Positions 20,230-30,501 of a DNA stretch of 32,286 nt are shown piece after piece. Positions within the stretch are counted from its first letter, which is position 1, and each line of letters starts with the position of its first letter. The notes under the pieces are model-generated. The model searched no databases. It was not told the DNA's origin and worked only from the letters and a program-made list of their open reading frames with translations. Location of the stretch: assembly GCA_033557685.1 (NCBI GenBank), contig JAWQRN010000282.1:1-32286 (forward strand), given 5' to 3'. Origin of the DNA: Sperchopsis tessellata (lineage: Eukaryota; Arthropoda; Insecta; Coleoptera; Hydrophilidae). Made by a program: the position numbers and the translations under genes.

Positions 20230-21995
20230 TCATATTTCTATTATATTGATTTGTTCCACCGTTTCGGTACTTATCAATATTCTTAACGGCATCATCTCTT
20301 CGTCTATGCAATTGTAAATATACATTACGAAGTATGGAGCTTTCAATTCACTTGTTATCTTCGTTCAATAGGTTTATATATTTCATTGGACTCTCTTATT
20401 ATTCTAGGGAAATAATTAGAAGATCTGGCGAGAATTTGTATGTCCTTGAAGATAATATCGTGTCCTAATTCTAATTTATGTTCCGCTAACGAATATACAG
20501 CAAATTGTTTGAGACGGATTTGCCTTTCTTGCTCATTCTTTTTTCCTGACGTTTGTATACTGAGATACCAATACCTGGTATTTTGTATATTCCAGCAGAT
20601 TGCATGAGAATCGAATCTTCCGAAGATTTTCATCGAAGGTCCTAAATGTTCTTGAATAGTCGTGTTCTGCACGCACGGTAAGTAAGCATGGCCAATAACA
20701 TCCAAGATCGGGATTTTAAAAACGATGGATGGCCGTTTGTATAACCTAAGTTTTGTAAAGGTCGACAGCAAGAGTATTTTCGACTTACTTAATTCTTCAG
20801 ATAAATTATCTTTTTTGCTGAGACTGAAAGCTTTGTAGACCAGATAATTCACTATTGATAATTTCTGGGAGGGGTGGTGTGAACATTTGGCATGGAGGTT
20901 CCTATCAGTGTCTATGGGCTTCAATAGACTGAATGGCCAGTGCCATCTGCACTCCTTATAACTAGGATAACCAAGAAGGGAATTTCTTCAGAAATCTCAA
21001 CTTCTATCATGAATTAGATTTCGGTGTGGTAACGATTAATGTGTCGTAAAAAATCATCAAGAATCTCCAAGCCATACCACTAAAGTGTTTTCATATACCT
21101 AAACCAACATGTCGGTTTCAGCGGAATAGATGCTAAAACTTTTTCTAAAGCTTCCATAAATATATTTGCGATGACCGGGGAGAGTGGGAATTCCATCGCA
21201 GCGCCAGTAGTTTGTTCATAGAACTCGCCGTGAAACATAAAGTATGTAGAGTTTGTTTTGTTACTAGAGTTCGGGATCTACCCATTTCGTTGCGGTAAAT
21301 TTTTTTTTATAGATTTGTTAAATTATTTTTTTTTTATGTTAAAATAGAAAAAAAGTAACCCACAAAACTACTATGCACTAATAAAACCTATACGAGGAAT
21401 CTTAAGAGGGATTAACTAGTTAGGATTAGGAGATTCAAACAAGATCACAAAGACTCACATTATGGAGCCTGTCACAATGACTTTTTTCTTGAAGAGTACA
21501 GTAATGGTCACGGACTTCTCCTAAGTCGGCTATGGTAGATACGAGAGACTTGAGCAGTGAAACTATCGAATTTGATAAGTAGATTGTTCTTGTTAAGAAC
21601 CATATTAGAAATTTTATCCATGAAATGGGCAGAGTTCTTGATGTATGATTACAATGTTCCAATAAACTGACTGAGTTGGGGAGTGAAAAATATGCGAGCT
21701 GGTAGGTTGGAGAACCAATGGCACTAGCAATAGGTCGTAGTGGAGTTTGTGGATCTTCGAGAGTCTGTAAATCCCAGAGGTTCGAGAATTATGAGGAAGA
21801 ACAGACTTCTACTCATTCGGTTCGAGATGCGAATTTTTAGTGGGATTACGATTCAGTACGAGTACGAGTTATTCATGAGATTTTTTGTAACCTAAAGTTC
21901 ATTTCTGGTTAGATTCTGAGGTGGGAGCCTGGCGTTCTGAAAAATACTGACAGCATTGTGACTAATTCGATCTACTACCTCTTCTGGTAGTTTAC
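20230..21995 (-). pseudogene. Penelope-like element, longest copy (N-terminal region, RT, GIY-YIG)
   Basis: The minus strand carries PLE blocks in the correct order. LPEEVVDRISHNAVSIFQNA lies near 21990-21930. Frameshifted remnants of the 'PPRLYGLPKIHK...LRPI.SA.GSPTYQLA' block lie near 21780-21700, followed by NSAHFMDKI. RT motif B reads GAAMEFPLSPVIANIFMEAL (21150-21205; normally GVAMGSPLSP). RYMKTL stands where RYVDDT should be, so both catalytic Asp are lost. A 189-codon frame (20355-20924) begins DTDRNLHAKCSHHPSQK, the post-RT 'TDRYLH..SHHP.QK' signature, and ends in a decayed GIY-YIG domain (RYWYL, then SLAEHKLELGHDIIFKDI, then IQILARSSNYFPRIIRE). The 3' tail near 20230-20290 includes 'gatgatgccgttaag' and 'ccgaaacggtgg'. 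Multiple stops make it inactive. Confidence 0.88.
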
Positions 21996-22049
21996 GAGTT
22001 ACAAACCCGTCTCAAAAAGTTGGTAAATCACGAGTTTATATTTATGTCT
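21996..22049. other. Junction between long PLE copy and 34-bp array
   Basis: A short stretch joins the 5' end of the minus-strand PLE to the plus-oriented repeat array. Confidence 0.4.
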
Positions 22050-22240
22050 ATGACTAGCACTACTGAGAAAGCTACAAGTCAGTCTACATTTAGCATGTTT
22101 TAAAGTTACTTGGCAGCCTACACCTATCACTTTTAACAGTCGTATGGCAGTTTACACTTAGCACTTTTCAGAGCTACATGTCATGATAATGTCCTTCCCC
22201 CAACGGTGAACAAATTGTTGGCAAAAAGAAAGCCATATAC
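22050..22240 (+). repeat. 34-bp tandem array with PLE-like tail, copy 1
   Basis: About four imperfect 34-bp units of the form 'tagcacttttcagagctaca' + 'tgtcagtctacact' run from 22051 to about 22180. A conserved terminal segment follows, 'atgataatgtcc...caacggtgaac' (22181-22210). The same array start ('tctatgactagcac') and end recur at 30720-30890, and one and a half units recur at 24690-24775. The terminal consensus 'aacggtggacgaaacgtcgg' is of the kind found at PLE 3' ends; that link is inference. Confidence 0.7.
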
Positions 22241-22432
22241 GGTTATCTAATAAACCTATTATTTTGGAGGTAGATATTTGTATAACTACATTATTTCCAT
22301 CCTTATGGATAAATCTAGCTATAAAAGTCATTGCCCAATATGACTATTATCACGTGTGCAATCTAATATTAGAGAAAATAGTGGGCGTTGGATATTATAA
22401 TAGAAAAATTTTAATAAAAACCAAAGATATTA
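22241..22432. other. Left flank of pogo-like element
   Basis: The plus strand is open for about 64 codons (22240-22430; contains LFPSLWINLAIKVIAQYDYY) up to the transposon insertion point. The right flank (24420-24617) is also open but in a different frame after the insertion is removed, so the two do not form one continuous coding sequence. Origin unknown. Confidence 0.3.
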
Positions 22433-24417
22433 CCGTATTTGCCGGAGTATAACGCGCACCTTTTTACAAAAAAAAAAAATGCCCCAAAAACATGGCTGCG
22501 GGTTATACACCGACACAAGTGTCGACCCCGAAAATTTAACAACATAATTTTGCGTACTTTTAGTGCCGGTCACATTTTTGCGCTTGTCTGCGGTGCGTTT
22601 GACATAGATACAAACGCAAAGCCATTCACACTACTGTTCCGTTGTATTCGGAGTAACACAAATTACACTGTTATAATAAAGAAGAAGATGAAGCAATTCA
22701 CACCGCAGCTGCGCTTTTCAGGGAACTAGTGAACGTCTAAACATAGTTTGAACTGCTTCATAAGAACCGCCGCTACCTAGAAAGATTTTTTTTGGCGGGA
22801 GATATCTGTGTCTATTCGCACTTAAAAGCATTTATTGGGAATCGATTTATTATTATAACATGTCTAAATATTTTTATTGCGGTTTTAAAATCGTTCTCAC
22901 GTGTAGGGAGTTTTTGTTTTGTTTTTAGTTTTTATTTTGTTTGTATTAAAAGCATTCTCACGAGTTGAAATGTTTTTATTGTATGCCTCTTATCGGATTT
23001 TATTTCACATCTTAGCAAAATGTCTACGAAACGAACGTCATACACTACCGTGTGTAATTTAAAAGTTGTTAAATATGCAAAAATTAATGGAAATTGTGCA
23101 GCAGCAAGGAAGTTTGGTTCTCCACTAACTGAAATCACAATTAGGGGTTGGATAAAACAAGAAGACAAATTTCAATCTATGAATCGAGACAAAAGAAATT
23201 GTAGAGGAAAAAAGCCGAAAGCCTGAACTTGAAGACACAATTAAAAATTGTATTCTACAATTGAGACAATCTGGTAGAAGTGCGTCCACAAAAATGATTA
23301 TTGAAAAGGCCAAACGTTTTGCCAATACGCAAAATATCGTAAATTTTACTGGATCCACTTCTTGGTGCAAGACAATGATATCAAAAAAATTGCCGGCAGA
23401 ATATGAAGAGAAAATGCTGGCTTTTCATTATTGATGCCAAGAAAAACTTTAACCACGATATGCAACACATCCGTTAACGTTTGACGTCCCGTCTAATAGG
23501 ACAGTTGATCAAAAAGGTATGAAGATAGTAAACATTAAAACAGGACATGAAAAGGCCCACTATACTGTTGCTCTGCCTTGTTGTGCAGACGGGACGAAAC
23601 TGCCACCTTTTATAATTTTTAAATGGAAAACTAGAATTCCTAACGGCGTTTTTATTCATGTGTATCCTAAAGGCTGGATGTATGAAAATATATTGGAAAT
23701 CTGGATAAACAAGGTTTGGAAAAAATACCAGGTGCCTTGTTTAAAAAAATCATTGTTGGTTTGGGACCAATTTCGACCTCATTTAACGGAACAGATTAAA
23801 GAATGTTTAAGACAAATGAATAAGAAACTTGCAGTGATTCCTGCAGATTTGACGTGGCAATTGCAGACCTGGATGCAGACAAGTCCTTCAAAGCGCTCAT
23901 GCGTGAGAAATTGATACAATGGATGTCACAGCCTAATCTTGCAACAACTGCGGCGGGAAAATTTCGTCGGCCAACAATTTTAGACGTGTGTGAATGGGTG
24001 AAAAGTTCTTGGGACAAAATGCATGCTAAAATTATCATAAAGTCGTTCAAAAAGTGTGGTATTAGCAACGCAATGGACGGCACAGAATATGACATGCTGT
24101 TCACGAATGAGAGTGAAAATGGAAGTAGCGATTTCGATTCTAGTCATGAATCGAGTGATGACGACTCCGACTCAGATTCTAGTCGTGAAAGCAACGAATA
24201 ATAAAATATTTGTTTAATTTTTTTGTGTATTTGACTTGATAGAGAATTCATTTTAAGTTAAGTTTTAAACTGTGATGTTTATTTAATAAATGTACATAGT
24301 AATTATTATGTTCGATGTAGTATTATTTTCCTTGAATTACTAAAATTGTTTAAAAAGTTGGTTAAATTTTAAGGTGCGTGTTATACACCGGTGCGCGTTA
24401 TACACCGGCAAATACGG
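22433..24417 (+). mobile_element. Pogo/Tigger-like DNA transposon, complete ends
   Basis: The element is 1,985 bp, bounded by inverted repeats of about 28 bp: 'ccgtatttgccgg' + 'agtataacgcgcacc' on the left, and its near-exact reverse complement on the right (24390-24417). Both ends are flanked by TA (22431-22432 and 24418-24419), the target duplication of the Tc1/mariner/pogo superfamily. On the right the 'gtgcgcgttatacaccg' motif is tandemly repeated ('ggtgcgtgttatacaccg' at 24373-24390). Inside is one plus-strand transposase pseudogene (23020-24201). It has inserted between two segments of the 34-bp repeat family. Confidence 0.92.
23020..24201 (+). pseudogene. Pogo/Tigger-like transposase (broken)
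   Basis: The start is ATG 23020 (MSTKRTSYTTVCNLKVVKYA), followed by NGNCAAARKFG and IRGWIKQED: a pogo/CENP-B-type N-terminal helix-turn-helix. The frame shifts at about 23222 and continues ELEDTIKNCILQLRQSGRSA up to a stop near 23434 (second DNA-binding region, including FTGSTSWC). The normal 'GNMDE.PLTFD' block, which holds the first catalytic Asp, is truncated to ATHPLTFDVPSNRTVD. The DDE core follows from 23477: KAHYTVALPCCADGTKLPP, and LLVWDQFRPHLT with the second Asp at 23765. Another frameshift near 23855 leads to ADLDADKSFKALMREK (third Asp region), CEWVKSSWDK, KSFKKCGISNAMDGTE and an acidic Ser/Asp-rich C-terminus ending at 24201. It is close to POGK/Tigger-type proteins. The enzyme would act in the nucleus; this copy cannot be functional. 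Confidence 0.9.
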
Positions 24418-24689
24418 TAATTCATTATGAATATTTTTACCTAAAGAGTGAATTGTTTGGTACTCTTAATTTTGTATTCTTGCCATTACATTATCAAATT
24501 CAGAAAAGAGTTCCAGTTTATAAAAAAAATCATTATTTTTCCCATGAATATCTGATGAGCCACGGAGGACTAAGCATTGACTGGCAAGATATTTTACAAT
24601 TTCGACAATCGTCCTAGTTTTCAACTACATATACTTTTTTAATTATTTAAATGCAACGTGCTAACTTAATGATATTTAAGTGATTTTAT
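24418..24689. other. Right flank of pogo-like element
   Basis: The plus strand is open from inside the transposon end to TAG at about 24615 (contains SHEYLMSHGGLSIDWQDIL). I do not recognise the peptide. It ends before the 34-bp repeat tail. Confidence 0.3.
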
Positions 24690-24780
24690 CCTGTTACTGA
24701 ACTGTCAGCTGATACCTAGCACTTTTGAAAGCTACATATCTTGACGATTTCCTCAGCAACGATAAACGAAACGTCGGCGA
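24690..24780 (+). repeat. 34-bp repeat with PLE-like tail, copy 2 (short)
   Basis: About one and a half units ('gtcagctgatacctagcac' then 'ttttgaaagctaca') are followed by the conserved terminal segment 'ttgacgatttcctcagcaacg' with 'cgaaacgtcggcgag'. It has the same orientation as 22050-22240. Confidence 0.7.
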
Positions 24781-25964
24781 GAAGAAAATCTGAAGAGAAG
24801 TTTAAAATTAACTAACAGATATCAATAAACAATGTATATTTCTATGGATTATAGGATGTTTTCACAAAAAAATAACTACAGTTTAACACATTTATAATAC
24901 ATCTATGTACAACAATTTCATCGACATTTAAAAACGATTTTATTCTAATAATAAAACTAGACTGGCTTGAAAGCTAATCAATTTTCCTTTAGTAGTAACA
25001 TCCTGCCTTTCTGGAAAAGGCGAGTTAACTAGAATACTCGTGCGTTTAGGTTTTAGACTTTAAAATGTAATACAGTTGATGAGAGTATATGAATATGTTG
25101 TCATTGTCAAGTTGCTTCTTTACTAGCACTAATTAAATGTGAATTGGTATTAGCACTTCTTCTACGGAGCGTTGTTTTCATATACATATTTTATTAAGCG
25201 ATTTGTAATAATAGCGATCTGTACCAGAATTCTTTAGACTGCTCAACATCCGGGCTCCTACTGTAATTTGAAGAAACATGAAAATCCTTATTTTCATTCA
25301 TAAATATTGTATAAATATGTATCTATAAAAATGTATTTCATGATTTTTACGATAAAGAAAAATTTATATAAATTTAGGCATTTGAAAAAGAATAATGTTT
25401 AAATTTATATTTAATTGCCTATTTATTAATCGAAATAAAAATAAAATAGATTAAAAATTCTGATGTTTAACTTAATCAACCTCCAAAAGTGGGGCGCTAA
25501 AATTATGTCAACGGGCGAAATAGTCTGTTATAATGCTTTTTTAATAATTTGAACTAAATAAACGGCCGGAGACAAATATATTCGTGCATTGTAAGTAAAT
25601 ACAAGTGCAGCTTTCCTTTTGATAAGCCTCCTTTGCATCTGTGTTAAGCTGGCCTTGCCTCCACCTTCATAATTCTACACGATATGTTTATAATATTTAA
25701 TAAAGCCCATATGTCCCACTAGTGCATTGATGTTTTTTTTCTTGTAATATGATTAAATTGATTAAAGATTACATTTCAGTCTTCAATGCTGATTTGGGGT
25801 ATATCGCGTGTATTGGGAATTTTATTTTAGTATGTTCTGACCTCGATATGGAGTAAATTATATTGTTATTAAGATCAATAATTTACAAATGAATCAGACT
25901 AGGCTATATAATTTACATAACCCGTGGACGAGTTCCGGCCCAAAATGGTTTGGCCGCTGTCCAT
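24781..25964. other. AT-rich stretch, nothing recognised
   Basis: About 1.2 kb with no coding motif, RNA gene or repeat pairing recognised. Confidence 0.5.
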
Positions 25965-26085
25965 TGTTCCTATTACGAAGCAGCAACATAATGCAATTAA
26001 ATTTATTCTCTACATTTCACTAGTAAATTTACACAGTTCTGCTGCTTTCGTTTATATTCTATTGTGAGGTTTGCTTCGTCGAATT
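25965..26085 (+). repeat. Dispersed repeat family B, copy 2
   Basis: This is the direct repeat of 19868-19990, sharing 'ctacatttcactagtaaatt' and 'tacacagttctgct'. It lies about 180 bp upstream of the inverted border repeat. Confidence 0.6.
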
Positions 26086-26264
26086 TATTTTAAAGCTCTG
26101 CCCCAATTTTATACGAAAACCTAATTTAAAAGCTAGTGCCTAAATGCGTATCTAGATTAATTAAAAGTCGAAGGCTTCCTAAATTTTCAATACAAAATTT
26201 ATTTTTATCCATTAGTGAACATAAGGAATAGGTAGGTGCCCAGACAGGGGATTTGTAAAAGTCT

Positions 26265-26370
26265 GGGGAAATACGTTGAGATGTAATACCAGGTGTCACC
26301 GTATATTCTGGGACATAGGAAATCCCATGGAAATTTACGCACTTTTTTGTACAATAATTGGGAACGGAAT
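26265..26370 (-). repeat. Border inverted repeat, left copy
   Basis: Its reverse complement matches 29494-29615: 'ccgttcccaattattgtac', 'aaaaaagtgcgtaaatttcc' and 'ggtgacacctggtattac' each have a counterpart in the same order. Identity is moderate. It ends just before the LINE endonuclease frame begins. Confidence 0.6.
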
Positions 26371-26378
26371 TTAAGGAA

Positions 26379-28745
26379 CTACAGTAAGGCGGAGTGGCCA
26401 TTTGGGCAAGAGAGGGAATACAATGTACTTATTTGCCAAGGGTTGAAGAGCTTTGTTTGGAACAGCACATAGAAGTGGCCGCCATAGAGGTAGTGGGTAT
26501 GAATGTTGTTATTATTTGTATGTACAGGTCTAATTTAGGTGATATTGAATTGTTCTATAGTGATTTCAATAAGTTATTGGAGTTATTTACTCTAAATAAA
26601 ATAATCATTATCTGTGGTGATTTCATTTCGTTTTCATGATACGGTTACAGATTTTACACGTGTATTTAGCAGATCAGCTACACGTATAGACAATATATTT
26701 ACACATTTTCCAGAAACTAGTTTACTGAGTACAAGTAGTAAATCCATTGCTATCGGTTCATTTTGGTATTTGTTTTTATACAAATTTGAATATTGGTAAA
26801 CTAACCAATGATACTTTTCAATGTAGGCCTCAAACACAAATAGGCATAGCAAAGTGCATATAGATGATACGTAGTTTTAATTTCAATGATTTTGTGTCTG
26901 AGAGATCCGTTTGTTATGTCATCTCAATTCGTTGGATTTTTAGAGACTACCATAGATTCTTGTTTCCTATTAAAAGGGTTCTAAAAGGAAAACATTTCGT
27001 TTATAAGTGCCCTTGGTATACAGTAGAACTTGGTAAATGAAGCAAATGCTTCTATTAATTTTCGATACTGACGGTTATAGCGATTTTTTTAAGAAATGCT
27101 AATATGATTATAAAGCTGCATTACAACGGCCAAAGATGGACTATCACGACCAAAAAATATTTTCTGCAACCAACAAAAATAAAGATGCTTGAACCATAAT
27201 TAACTCCAGCAGAAACCGCTGTAGCCCCATTTATATCTGTCTCGATTATCTAAATGATTATTTTATAGATATAGTTGACGACTTGGTGAATAATTTGCCT
27301 AAGGATGAAAATGAAAGCTTAATTTACATTAATAATCTTGGGACTTCCATACTTTCTTTTTATCTGGCACCCGTTATATTTCTAGTATAATTATTCGACT
27401 GACTAACTCGAAAGCTAGAGATACTTATAATATAAATAGTTTTTTGTTAAAGATTGTTCGTGACCAGCTAAGCGAACCTATCACATGTCTTGTTAATGAA
27501 TGTTTCTCTCATGGTGTGTTTCCGAATGAGTTGAAAATATCACTTATCGTACCTATAAGAAAGGAGTTCCAAATGTGGTTAATAATTTCAGGCGTATTTA
27601 ATATTTACCTTTTATTGGTAAGATTATATAGAACGCCTTAGAGGACAGACTCATTGAATATCTTGATAAAAATCGTTTCTTTTCGGAATCTCAACGTTGA
27701 ATACAGTGACTGATCTGATGGAGAGTGTGTTAGACAGTTTTAAAGGATGGTAGTTCATCTGTAGCAATCCTAGCTGATTTAATTATATGCCTCATGATCT
27801 GATGCTACTTAAATTGAAGAAGTGTGGCGTTCGAGGGAAGCATTTACAGCTATTCCAGTCGTACCTTTCTCAAATAGTTCAGTATGTTATCGTTGCTGGT
27901 AAATTTTCTGCATCTCGGCTAACTCAATACTGCGTTCCTGGGGTTCAATGTTGAGTACCATTATTTTTATTATTTATATGAATGATGTGTGCGATTTTGG
28001 GGAAATGCTAAGACAGTTTAATATGCTGATGATACAGCTATGCTCGTGAAAAATTAGCAAGCATGATGATTTGAAGAAGTTATCTATTGAACTTGAAGAC
28101 AGATCATACAATTGGTTTCAAACAAACAAGTGAATCGTAAATACTAAAAAAAAAACTCAGTACATAACTTTTTCCTTATAAACAAACACAGGTATTCAGA
28201 GGACGACTTGCAAGCTGCTTGGATTTCACTTGGATACCGCGGTTACTTGGGGATTTCATTACTCTTTGATTAGGGGGTGACTGACCTCTGCTAATTATGT
28301 ACTCAGGGGCGCTAGCGTGACTTTGAATCAAAGTTGTCTCCTTGTAACATGCGGAGTCGTATGGAGTTTTGCTTTGGGGATCCTCGATCCATTCAGCAGA
28401 AGTATTTATTGCACAGAAGCAGGCCGTGAGCATTTTAACAGGTGGTGCACGGATAGAGACGTGAAGAACTTGTTTAGGGCTACGACCATACTTCCATTAC
28501 CATGTATATTTATTTATAAATGCCTTGTGTATGCTAAAACAAACATTAAAATCCTGTCAATATTTGAGCAGCAAGCTATTTAATAGACTGCCAAATCTGA
28601 TAAAGTTATTAAATTTTCGATAATTTAAAGTGGCAGTAAAGGGTATCCTCCATGCCAATCATTTTTATTCGTTTGAAGAATATTTGAAAAGTGTATGGAG
28701 TTGATTCTGTAGGATTTGTTTATTTCATTGAAAGTGTACTCTTGA
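26379..28745 (+). pseudogene. LINE, nearly full-length but decayed (jockey/CR1-like; EN + RT)
   Basis: From 26391 the plus strand reads GVAIWAREGIQC-like sequence, VEELCLEQHIEVAAIEVVGM, then IIICGDFISF (GDFN block; Asn lost). TVTDFTRVFSRSATRIDNIF follows at about 26640-26705: APE endonuclease, with 'ID.IFT'. A linker carries INSSRNRC and YFIDIVDDLVNNLPKDENES (27200-27320). The RT domain starts near 27440 with LSEPITCLVNECFSHGVFPN and LKISLIVPI. The active site YADDTAMLV is intact at 28022-28048. The C-terminal region keeps AQKQAVSILTGG-like and LFRATTILPLPCIFIYKCLV segments (28440-28530), then FNRLPNL and the final AVKGILHANHFYS (to about 28700). Many frameshifts and stops. Block order matches the fragment at 18030-18817, so both are probably one family. 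Confidence 0.85.
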
Positions 28746-28811
28746 ATTATTTGTTTTTTGATGTTTGTATGCCGTTTTTGTCTTAACAATAAGTTACTTA
28801 CTTACTTGCAT
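28746..28811. other. LINE 3' flank
   Basis: AT-rich sequence with a short (TTAC)n-like run ('gttacttacttacttg') that could be the LINE tail. Confidence 0.4.
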
Positions 28812-29060
28812 TGTGATAAATTAACTCATTTTAATGACGATAAAAATGCGATGTATTAATGATATCTAATTCAACTACCTAATTATGGTTATCTTTTTTT
28901 TATGTACGCGTGGCGTATCGAGAAACGTGCCAGGTATAGAATCTGGGTGAACCTAATTATTATTTTTTGCAGTGATTACATTAAAACAGCAGATGTGTAT
29001 TTTATCTGAATATTTGTTATTGTAAATTAATTGTATGCCATTATGTAATTACTTGTGCTA
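28812..29060 (+). repeat. Inverted duplication, left arm
   Basis: It pairs with the reverse complement of 29200-29477. Matching strings in order include 'tgataaattaactcatttta' (28814) and 'tgtattaatga.atc.aattca' (28850). Then come 'cctaattat.gttatctttt' (28878), 'acgcgtg.cg...cg.gaaacg' (28907) and 'tattttatctgaata' (28998). It lacks most of the tRNA-like insert found in the right arm. Confidence 0.8.
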
Positions 29061-29199
29061 ATAAAACATTTATCAACAATTAAACTAATTTTATAACAAA
29101 ATAAATCGAACGCAACAATAAATAATAAATTTGACTATTAGTTAATTAATAACATGCGTTAAAAACAAATTCAATTCGCAACATACGTAAAGCTAATTG

Positions 29200-29477
29200 C
29201 TTATTACTTTATAAAATGAATTTACCATAATAACTATTCAGATAAAATATTTATCTGCTATTTTATTGCAATCACCGTAAAAAATATGTTTTCCACCGGA
29301 TTCGAACTTACTACCCTGCGATGTGATCAGTGCTTTGCCTGGAACGTTTCCCGCTCCGTCACGCGTATATAAACAAAAGATAACTATAATTAGGCACATG
29401 AATTCGATGTCATTAATACAACACATTCTTTCCAATTTTCCTGTAAATAATTTATTAAAATGAGTTAATTTATCAAA
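29200..29477 (-). repeat. Inverted duplication, right arm
   Basis: Reverse partner of 28812-29060; the two arms are separated by about 140 bp of AT-rich DNA. This arm contains the tRNA-like Pol III promoter at 29298-29361. An 88-codon minus frame across it (29238-29504) is judged to be chance. Confidence 0.8.
29298..29361 (-). promoter_or_regulatory. tRNA-like Pol III promoter (A and B boxes), probable SINE head
   Basis: On the minus strand TGACGGAGCGGG (29361-29350) matches the A-box consensus TRGCNNAGYNGG at all but one position. AGTTCGAATCC (29308-29298) matches the B-box GGTTCGANTCC at all but one. Their start-to-start distance is 53 bases, within the range used by tRNA genes and tRNA-derived SINEs. 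I could not fold a full cloverleaf with acceptor stem and anticodon, so a functional tRNA gene is unlikely and a SINE head is the better reading. Confidence 0.6.
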
Positions 29478-29493
29478 ATATTTTATTTTAACT

Positions 29494-29615
29494 GCCGCTC
29501 CCAATTATTATGCAACAAAGTGTGTAGATATTTATTGCTCAGGACGGAAATTAAAGGAATTTCCAGTGCTTTACTTAAGGTGACACCCGGTATTATACTC
29601 TAAATATTTACGTAA
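29494..29615 (+). repeat. Border inverted repeat, right copy
   Basis: It matches the reverse complement of 26265-26370 (shared: 'cgctcccaattattatgcaa', 'aagtgtgtagat' and 'ggtgacacccggtattatac'). It starts about 17 bases after the end of the inverted duplication. Confidence 0.6.
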
Positions 29616-30501
29616 TTTGTATAATGTGATTTTATTATCACCACTATATCCAGAAAAATAACGCAATATTGATGCAGCCGAAACAGGTCTAAAGGCTAAA
29701 GGCAGTTCGGGACCCATTCCAAGCAACTACGATTATAAACAAGTAATATTGCAGCGTCATAACATAAAACAATTTAAAAGAATAAATAAATTTGTGTAAT
29801 ATCTACATTTTTAAATGGTTCTCTTTCTTTCCATGAATTGCCTTTCTGAGTGTATTTTTTATTTCCATCGTAGTTTTATAACTTGTTTTGCTACCTGAAA
29901 GTCGAGTCCATGGCTGCACGTTATTGTAATATTTTTTAATATTGCTTCCACATTAACTGTCGTACCTTGTTTCTAGGTGTAAGGTATTTAATTTTGTTTA
30001 GCCCCATCGGGTGATACTCATATTACCTTTAGTACAATTTCGGTCATTGCCATATGTACCTTTTTTATATTAAGAACATTCCGATTTCGATTTGTTTGTT
30101 AATATGTGATGTATAGTTCTTATTTTTATATCAATAATAATTCTTTTTATCCCACACTTTATTCCTTTTTTGGTTTGAAGTAGTGCAAATCTTTGATTCT
30201 GTAATCTTATGTCTATAGTAGATACTAAATATTAGTTTTATTTAAGTACTAGAAATGACTGAATCTTTTCCGGAATTGGTATTTTAAAATTTAGATATTG
30301 CACATTGTTTCCATTGGTAGGGGAGGGGCTATTATTTCAAGCGGCTAATAATTTAATTTCATGTTTGAGTACATTCTAAGACCGAAAAGTTACAACTTTA
30401 TTTGACTTGACACTTTTAAAGTCTAAATTTATATTATGTACGGTCGAAATGAATAATGCAATAATGTTAGGGATAAAACATATGTGAAATTTATTTCTAA
30501 A
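29616..30501. other. AT-rich stretch, nothing recognised
   Basis: No coding motif or repeat pairing was recognised. Confidence 0.5.

Noticed and set aside
22050..22190. CRISPR-like array
   Set aside because: The 34-bp units are contiguous and imperfect without unique spacers, and the setting is a eukaryotic repeat landscape.
22439..22729. 96-codon plus-strand frame starting inside the pogo terminal repeat
   Set aside because: It begins in the terminal inverted repeat and lies upstream of the transposase start at 23020; it is untranslated leader.
23796..24104. Minus-strand 102-codon frame in the pogo element
   Set aside because: Antisense shadow of the transposase C-terminal region.
22240..24617. 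A host gene interrupted by the pogo insertion
   Set aside because: Open frames on the two sides are out of phase once the element and one TA are removed, and neither peptide is recognised.
29298..29361. A functional tRNA gene
   Set aside because: A and B boxes are good, but I could not form an acceptor stem or place an anticodon arm; a SINE head explains it better.
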